Shown piece after piece: positions 20,161-26,372 of a stretch of 26,372 nucleotides of DNA. The notes beneath the pieces are model-generated. The model was not told where the DNA came from. It did no database searches and saw nothing but the letters and a program-made list of their open reading frames with translations. The stretch's first letter is position 1. Every line of letters begins with the position of its first letter. The translations under genes were made by a program, and so were the position numbers. The DNA is from Amphimedon queenslandica (Eukaryota > Porifera > Demospongiae > Haplosclerida > Niphatidae): NCBI RefSeq assembly GCF_000090795.2, contig NW_003546302.1, positions 62,523 to 88,894 of the forward strand, in the 5' to 3' direction.

Positions 20161-20559
20161 TTAAATCATGTACATGTCAAGGATATGAACTTTTGTTACT
20201 GGGCTATTTTCAACAGCAAAATGACCTGAAGATACTAGATGTGGATTGTCTTCAAAGAGAAGATGCGGCAAAGTGTCAAGAGGTTGCAAAGCATAAACAT
20301 TTAGGACAGCTCTCAATTGGGTCTGAAATTTATGATATTCAATGTTTAGTTTAGCAGAACGTATGTATTTACCATGTTTCCAGCAATTGCATATCAAAAC
20401 TAACAACTCATGCACTATTGAATGCTGTCCATTCCTTACCGTCCGCATTTTCCCTCTCTCCTTATCCTTCTGAATACTAACTGCACTGGATTTGATTCCA
20501 ACAATCCCATTCCAGTCACCTCCATCTGTCAACACTGAACAACAATCAAAATCACCCAA
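20161..20559 (-). CDS. Unrecognised 132-codon frame, possibly a fragment
   Basis: A minus-strand frame from ATG at 20559 to a stop at 20161. I recognise no family. It has a basic stretch (SIQKDKERGKMRTVRNGQ, residues about 29-46), a LVLICNCW segment (about 53-60) and a LDTLPHLLFEDNP segment. The DNA of this last segment recurs at 22790-22829 with a one-base deletion that would break the frame. The ATG lies 11 bases from the edge of the inverted-repeat element at 20570, so the true N-terminus may have been cut away. It is either an exon or a remnant of a mobile-element gene; a chance frame cannot be excluded. Confidence 0.3.
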   Translation of the reverse strand: MGDFDCCSVLTDGGDWNGIVGIKSSAVSIQKDKERGKMRTVRNGQHSIVHELLVLICNCWKHGKYIRSAKLNIEYHKFQTQLRAVLNVYALQPLDTLPHLLFEDNPHLVSSGHFAVENSPVTKVHILDMYMI

Positions 20560-20569
20560 TATACAATAG

Positions 20570-21207
20570 TATAATCAGTTTCAGTTGAGAAGAAACCACT
20601 GCCACCCCTTATAACTTTTTTGTCACTAATGCTAGCAAATTGAATTTGGTATAGCTGCATAACGAGTTCTTCCAAAAATCCTTACCAATTTTTGAGTTTC
20701 TAGGTACTCTGGAAGGTTCTAAACAGGATCTTCCGCTTGACATCAAAGGAGCCGCCATGACAAATTGTGTGCATCACTCCGATGAATATCATTTGCATCT
20801 CATTACATTTAGTCAAAAAATGTTTTTAACAAAAAAAATTAAATAAAACTAAACATATTAAGCTCTCTAGACCTACAAATATAACCAGGAGCTTTCTCTT
20901 AAGGATAATTCTTGCTATATCACTCCACAACCTTCTCAATCTTAGTTGCTCTTCATTGCCAGTACACTCGTTGATTCACCATTATTCCGAGCTCTATACC
21001 AGCTGAAAACAGTCACCAAGGATAAATGGAGGCAGCAGCAACCACTGTAGAGGTACAATAGATAGTAAAGTAAGTTAAAGGAGAAGAAACGCTAGAAGAA
21101 TGACAGAGCTTGCAGATTGCAGCCATGTTTGGGCGGGGCTACACGTGACGTTTTAATCACGAAAATATTGATATACTTCCGTTTTTTCTCAACTGAAACC
21201 GACTATA
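20570..21207. mobile_element. 638-bp non-autonomous inverted-repeat element
   Basis: The left end TATAATCAGTTTCAGTTGAG and the reverse complement of the right end, TATAGTCGGTTTCAGTTGAG, continue as GAARAAAC, giving terminal inverted repeats of about 26 bp. TATA at 20570-20573 and 21204-21207 could be a TA or TATA duplication. The interior is noncoding and includes GGAGCCGCCATGACAA (about 20748) and a GGGCGGGGCTACACGTGACG patch (about 21131). That patch recalls the G/C-rich core in the foldback element at 8795-9519, although the ends differ. Confidence 0.75.
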
Positions 21208-23519
21208 CCAACAGATTTCTCCAATATTGTTGAGTTTAATTTTCTTCCAATGCTTTACAATCATTAAAGATTCGGAGAAGTGCTACACTCTGTTCATTTG
21301 CTGAAGTGAAATCTATCTAAGTAGATGATTTCACAATTGATATTAATACTTTCAATGGCACTAATAGTTTTAGATCATTGCTCAACATTGCAACAACACA
21401 TTATATACACATTGTCATACAACTACGATCATTATGAGTCTACTTTTGCAATTGTCACCAACTAAGTCACCTTACTTTCTCCTGATAGTACAGTATAGTA
21501 GAGGTGATCCTTCATCAATATTGTTGGAAAAGTATCTTAGAAAAGTGATGTTAATTGACAAATATTGTTTCTCTTGAGTTTAATGTTGTTGAAAACAAGT
21601 GAATTGATGTGTTAAATTGTGAAGATGTCATTACTTTCGATTGAGGTACCCGCCAAGCGCTAGGCTACCTGTGTCATTACAGGGTCCTGGTTGAAAAACA
21701 CAAACCTACTCAAACACAGAATTTATTTCAACAGGGGTATATTTAGGAATTAGGAAAGTGGGTTACTAGGGTATAAAATGTTTGCAGCTGGAGGCATGTG
21801 AAACATGCCAGATTTTGGTCATGCTTACTTTTTATGCTGGTAAAAGTGTTTTCCTTCATTTTCGTCTATTACTGATTTGATTTAAGCATACTGTTACTAC
21901 TGATCATTCCTTACAACACTAGAAAGCACTGAAATAATCAGGGTATAAATTACTTTATTAAGAGGCTTTTTAATGATACAAGAGTGCAGAACTTCAGTAA
22001 TTCTTTCAGAGCCCCACTATAGGGGCTGCTGAAGCACAATCAGCCTCTGCCCCACCCTCTTGAAACGCCCCTTGTATTTAGTCCCAATACATTATTATAC
22101 ACAATTATCAGCAGGACATTAAGTTGAATGCATTATGCTAATAAAGGTTCCAAGCCAAAATGTTTTCAATACATAAGACATTTAGAGAGTACTGAACATA
22201 AGAAAAGGCTGAATACTGGCTGCTTGATGATTGGGTGCTCAGTTTGATAAAACTTAGGCTTTATGCCACTTCATGACCGTAGTGGAAGTAATGATATTAC
22301 AATGCATTGAGATGTTAGTGAAAAATTACTCCTTTCAGCTCTTTTTAGAGTTCCACATTGTTAATAACTATTCAGTGCTGTACTCTTTTAGAGCTAACTT
22401 CTTGCGTTAGAGGAACAAGTTACAATTAGCAGTAGCCTTAGTTTTCAGTTTGCTTGCATTTGTGCTCCAGAATAATTAAATTCTTGCGTGACGTCATGCG
22501 CAATAGGTCATTACATGCTAGTGTGCACAATCTTTACTTCAAAGTTAGTCTAAATCTCTCTTAGTTGAGATTGCAGCTATTTGCAACCTGCAAATGGGTT
22601 CCAAATAGCTTTAATGCCTCCAAATCGGTGTGTAAGCTATTTTTAATGAGTAATTATATCAATTTCTCATCAATGTTAAAGATGACTGTGTATTGACATT
22701 TCATTTAGTTTGATTTATGTCTTCCATTTATAAGCAAGAAAAGAAAATGTGCCCTCTCTTCCATCTGAAGCCGTAAGTTCACTGAATTAATGCGGATTGT
22801 CTTCAAAGAGAAGATCGGCAAAGTGTCAAAAGTATCAATGTTATAATTTCTGTATGTAATGCCTCTTCATGACTTGTGCTGACTACTATTTTAATGTAGA
22901 CCAATTGATAACTGTTACATTGTAGATTTGGTGACTTAGTATTTTTCAAATGAGAGAAAAAAATGAATTGTCCTCTTTTATGTGATGAATAGGAAATGGA
23001 ATGACACTGTGAATTTATCCAGTATAAGCAAGCATAGTAACTTTTTCACATATTGTGCATCAATGTGATGGCATCGCAAAGCGTACACAATGCTGTTACT
23101 ATCTTTTTTTCCTATTTCCTGAATGCCCTGTTTTGCTCTTTGCGTCTAAAAAGTAAATAAGAAATATAGAGAACATTGCAAAGAGAATTTAATACTTTTT
23201 TTAAGAATCATGAATATATTTCATTTAGAGTGAAACAGTTTTTCTGGGTTTTTCGTTCATTGCACAATGCATCTCCTTGTGTAGTAGTAGGACAGGCCAT
23301 AGGATATACTCCTAACACAAGAGATCTTCAAGTGAAATTTCTTGATTGCCACAGCTTTTGAAATAAAGTCTTCTTATTTTGTGTAGAAAGTTTTGAATTT
23401 TTATTAATTTTACTTTTGTTAGCTGCATCTATATGTATATATAGATAATGCATGCATATTTTAAGTTTGTATAAGTTTCGATGTTTCATGTTCTGAAAGA
23501 AGATACTATAGGGAGTATA
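21208..23519. other. Unassigned 2.3 kb, no supported gene
   Basis: No protein family is recognised on either strand; the 61-codon plus frame from 23176 is unassigned. CAGGGGTATATTTAGG near 21733 resembles the terminal repeat of the MITE at 1587, but no matching inverse end was found. A full CRE palindrome TGACGTCA lies at 22489-22496. A 38-bp copy of part of the 20161-20559 frame is at 22790-22829. Promoter-like or exon-like content cannot be judged without transcripts. Confidence 0.4.
22790..22829. repeat. Short copy of a segment at 20240-20279
   Basis: Both sites share GGATTGTCTTCAAAGAGAAG followed by AT(G)CGGCAAAGTGTCAA, differing by one deleted base and end changes. Similarity stops on both sides. 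It could be a fragment of a repeat family or a copied exon piece. Confidence 0.7.
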
Positions 23520-25470
23520 CCTCCAATTTTATTTCAGATCGGTACTAATGGACTTGTATGTCTTGTGGTAGCAGGTGCTCATCATATAGCTCATGCCTCT
23601 GAGGTACCAGATACTCCTGAGGTAGCAGAAAAGCAGTAAATCAGATATAAGATGGTAGCTGCTGTGATAATATTATAGTTGGTGCTATCACCGTTAAGTC
23701 AGCACCTGATTCTACCTTTGTGTCTACACCAAATGAAATAGATTTTTGCGAAACAAACGGGAGCATAAACCGCATTTTAATACAACTATCAGAGCAATTG
23801 GTAAAATTCATCGATGAATTTAATAACGCAACCTGCCTTGCACTAATTTTTCAGAAAAACTGCAAACTACGCTTGGATGGGAAGAGCTGCTGGCTTTGTT
23901 TCATTGTACCAGTTGTGGAGGCAGTAAAGTCAATTTCAACACCTTGTCAGAGGCAGAATGGTGGTCCCGCTTTTTCAGCAGCTCTACATGTGGCATTCAT
24001 TTGTGCTGGAGCATCTTATGCTCAATATAGATGGGTTCTACGCCATGACTTTGGAATGTAGTGCATAAGTAGCACTACTTTCTATCAGAGAATTGAAGAA
24101 ATGTATCAACATCTCAAGGCCATTTTAGATGGCATTTGCTTGGAGAAACGGCAACAAATGTAGGACACGCATCAAAGCAAATTAGGTACCTGGATCAGGG
24201 CAGTTACCTGTACTGATGCCGTTTGGCTGATCAGGGCAGTTTCAGTCGCAACTGCAGGTTTAGTCAGAAATTATGACGGGTCCCGTCCTCTATTATCATC
24301 ATATTTGTCGAAATGAAACGGACACATTGTGCAAAGAAGACTGGTATCAAGGCTGACCACTTTTTTAGTCTTTGGAGAAACGGCAACAAATGTAGGACAC
24401 GCATCAAAGCAAATTAGGTAGCTGGATCAGGGCAGTTACCTGTACTGATGCCGTTTGGCTGATCAGGGCAGTTTCAGTCGCAACTGCAGGTTTAGTCAGA
24501 AATTATGACGGGTCCCGTCCTCTATTATCATCATATTTGTCGAAATGAAACGGACACATTGTGCAAAGAAGACTGGTATCAAGGCTGACCACTTTTTTAG
24601 TCTTATGGCCCAACATAGAATTGTTTAATGCCACATTAAAGATTGCAACGGCACAGCAGGGAGTTAAAATGCAGCACTCATGTTGCCAAAGACCATGCTG
24701 TAAAATTGGACAAATAACGCAATGACAAAATGATTCATAACGACGTGTCTGTGGTTGAATGCCACTGCAAAGGCAAAAAGCATGCCCAAAACTTTGGCTG
24801 CATTAACGAGAAATACATTAGGAAGGCCAAGTCTTCCTTTCAGATGTGCCTTACCCATGCTGCATAGGATCCCAATGCTTTCTCGGAGTTGCTAATGAAT
24901 CTGGCATTGCGCAAATATTGTGATGAACACAAATGGGACAGCGGCCATGGTGGTTTTACCCATTGGCATTATGCAGTTGTGGTTTGTGTGAATATGAGTA
25001 TAATTTTATTTGCAAAGGAAAACCTTTAAAAGTTGGGCATATTTCAAACTGTCCTTTTCATTCCCTAGCTTACCAGCTAGAGTGTCAAGAGAAGGCAGTT
25101 CTGGCACATGTTTTGATTCATCCTAAGATTGGCAAGGTCACCACCAATGTTGTCAAGGCCTGACACAATGATTTCGCCAGATGTAGGGGCAAAGATTGGC
25201 ACATTGCGCAGCTTTATTACCAAGTTTACACTAACCTTGGCCTTAGTCAGAGTTGTATGGCCAATCTTCATACAAAGCATGTTCGTTAGAGATTTTAAAG
25301 CATATGGGCCTTCCTGTTGTACCTAATCTCAAGCACTTTCTAAAAAAGTGTAATACAGGCAGGTATTTGTACATACAAAGCCAAAACACTGATGCAGGAA
25401 AAGCAAAAAGAAAGCTGTATTAGAGGAGGTGTAAAGTTGATGAGCACAAGGCTAACAAGCGTATTAGTGT
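23520..25470 (+). pseudogene. Decayed Cys/His-rich transposase-like gene (Mutator-like)
   Basis: Plus strand. After a TTTTATTTCAG tract (a possible splice acceptor, ending 23538), sequence with stops leads into a 113-codon frame at 23720-24061 (FCETNGSINRILIQLSEQLV, then GGPAFSAALHVAFICAGAS). Beyond a stop, STTFYQRIEEMYQHLKAILD continues it. After the 232-bp duplication, the C-terminal part reads VVECHCKGKKHAQNFGCINE, KYIRKAKSSFQMCL, DPNAFSELL, DEHKWDSGHGGF, SLAYQLECQEKAV, IHPKIGK, and WHIAQLYYQVYTNLGLSQSC in shifting frames, then a lysine-rich tail. From memory this order matches a widespread invertebrate family annotated as Mutator-like transposase or uncharacterised; the assignment is inference. 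Stops, frameshifts and the duplication make it a pseudogene. Catalytic residues cannot be identified by eye. Confidence 0.55.
24141..24604. repeat. Perfect-length 232-bp tandem duplication
   Basis: Copy A is 24141-24372 and copy B is 24373-24604, both beginning TGGAGAAACGGCAACAAATG and ending in a TTTTTTAGTCTT tract. I see one difference, GGTACCTGG in A against GGTAGCTGG in B. It lies inside the decayed Mutator-like gene and is far less diverged than the gene is decayed, so it is either a recent duplication or an assembly or cloning artefact. Confidence 0.95.
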
Positions 25471-25662
25471 AAAAAAATTCCTAAGATTGTTTTCACCACC
25501 GTATGTTTATCGTTCACATGTAAAAATCCTCACTTGTAATATTCCTAGCATCATAATTATTGACTATTACTTATGATGATATTAAGCATGCACATTTAGA
25601 CCTACATATGTACTAACACAACAGAAATATACATAAACAAACAATTATCATACATAATTATT
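25471..25662. other. A+T-rich spacer
   Basis: No gene. Several TACATA/ATAATTAT words are present. Confidence 0.5.
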
Positions 25663-25973
25663 AATCTTATCACCTCTCCGAAGAGTGAGATTATTATTGA
25701 TCTTGTCATCACTCCGAAGAGCGTGATTTTATTGATCTTATCATCACTCCGAAGAGCATGATAATGATCTTGTCATCACTCTGAAGAGCGTGATTATAAT
25801 GATCTTGTCATCACTCCGAAGAGCGGGATTTTATTGGTCTTGTCATTACTCTGAAGAGCGTGATTTTATTGCTCTTATCATCACTCCGAAAAGTGAGATT
25901 TTCTTGATCTTATCATCACTCCGAAGAGTGAAATTTTATTGATCTTATCATCACTCCAAAGAGAGATTTTTTT
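25663..25973. repeat. 36-bp minisatellite, nine units
   Basis: Nine consecutive units of about 33-36 bp with consensus GATCTTATCATCACTCCGAA followed by GAGYGTGATTTTATT. Each unit contains ATCACTC and GAGTGA/GAGCGTGAT around CGAA, so every unit can form a small hairpin. Variants are single substitutions; the third unit and the final unit are shorter. Diverged relatives lie at 26222-26298. Confidence 0.92.
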
Positions 25974-26349
25974 GGTAGAGAGAGAGAGAAGGACATATAC
26001 ATGCATTGTACAATAACACATATGCATACATGACTATATATACACTAATCATAATACAAAGGAACACAATAAATGTACATACATACAAAGCTAAACACAT
26101 TCATATACTTAACATTTATAAAACATCCAATGCATAATACATGTACAGTACATACATACAATACAAACACAATCATAATAAATCTATAGTAAATATACGT
26201 TCAAATAATGAATAATTCTTTGAATATCTTATCCACTCTAAAGAGCTCGATTTTATTAATGGTATCTTCACTCCATACCTAAAGCAAGAGTGAGATTTTG
26301 CTTCTGGGCCCACCATCCATCCCCAATCTCCATTCCAATGTTATGAATA
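25974..26349. other. A+T-rich flank with diverged minisatellite units
   Basis: A GA run (25977-25992) is followed by TACATA-rich DNA. Two degraded units of the neighbouring minisatellite lie at about 26222-26298 (CCACTCTAAAGAGCTCGATT and TTCACTCC...AAGAGTGAGA). No gene. Confidence 0.6.
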
Positions 26350-26372
26350 GGGGATCCTCAGAGTCGACCGCA
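26350..26372. other. Probable cloning-vector polylinker at the sequence end
   Basis: GGGGATCCTCAGAGTCGACC followed by GCA matches the pUC/M13 BamHI-XbaI-SalI-PstI polylinker with two missing T bases, one in the XbaI site and one in the PstI site. BamHI (26352-26357) and SalI (26363-26368) sites are intact. This is almost certainly untrimmed vector, not genome. Confidence 0.9.

Noticed and set aside
21733..22080. Possible hAT MITE between CAGGGGTATATTTAGG and the G/C-rich block near 22070
   Set aside because: The right side does not give a matching inverse end or a target duplication.
24664..25326. Short minus- and plus-strand frames of 64-76 codons
   Set aside because: They are antisense or out-of-frame pieces of the decayed Mutator-like gene.
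25663..25973. CRISPR array
   Set aside because: Units are tandem without unique spacers, in a eukaryotic transposon-rich context; it is a minisatellite.
1..26372. An intact, undescribed host gene system
   Set aside because: Every recognised coding region is a broken mobile-element gene; the unassigned stretches hold no frame long or patterned enough to support a new system.

Overview
The window looks like a transposable-element graveyard from an A+T-rich invertebrate (metazoan) nuclear genome. I see no intact host gene, no rRNA or tRNA gene, and nothing bacterial (no operons, no Shine-Dalgarno sites, no long open frames). Every recognisable protein match is a broken transposon or retrotransposon gene. 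Full-length family resemblance returns only after reading across stops and frameshifts. The mix (hAT, pogo, RLE-type LINE, Ty3/gypsy, a Mutator-like cysteine/histidine-rich family, many short inverted-repeat elements) and the frequent TACATGTA-like words would fit a sponge or another early-branching animal, but the species call is a guess. The last 23 bases resemble a pUC/M13 polylinker, so the sequence probably came from a cloned insert or Sanger contig.

Layout, left to right. At 142-264 there is an ATTACT simple repeat. At 260-2530 (minus) lies a decayed hAT transposase interrupted by two short elements: one with an 8-bp target duplication (1579-1934) and one with TA duplications (414-575). 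At 3094-4390 (plus) are remnants of a HIRAN-like domain and a Ulp1/C48-like protease domain, with a 239-bp MITE between them. Two more MITEs follow (4737-4926, 5055-5356). At 5357-6790 (minus) is a frameshifted pogo-like transposase. A second 239-bp MITE copy lies at 6998-7236. Unassigned DNA runs to 8794. At 8795-9519 is a large foldback element with TTAA target sites, and at 9906-10144 is the third 239-bp copy.

The centre holds the clearest nested insertion. A 5'-truncated non-LTR retrotransposon with a restriction-like endonuclease (minus strand, 10188-12215 and 16590-17030) is split by a 4374-bp Ty3/gypsy element (12216-16589). The gypsy element has 209-bp LTRs and an imperfect 5-bp target duplication. 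Both are defective. Next is a second hAT transposase of the ZMYM1-like type (17030-18970, plus), also broken.

The right part has a pogo-type MITE piece (19709-19899), an unrecognised 132-codon frame next to a 638-bp inverted-repeat element (20570-21207), and about 2.3 kb of unassigned DNA. A decayed Mutator-like family gene follows (23520-25470, plus), carrying a nearly perfect 232-bp internal tandem duplication. A 36-bp minisatellite with a small inverted repeat in each unit lies at 25663-25973, and vector-like sequence closes the window.

The elements do not act together as a pathway. Their value is stratigraphic, since insertions and target duplications give relative ages. All family calls come from reading translations by eye; no searches were run.
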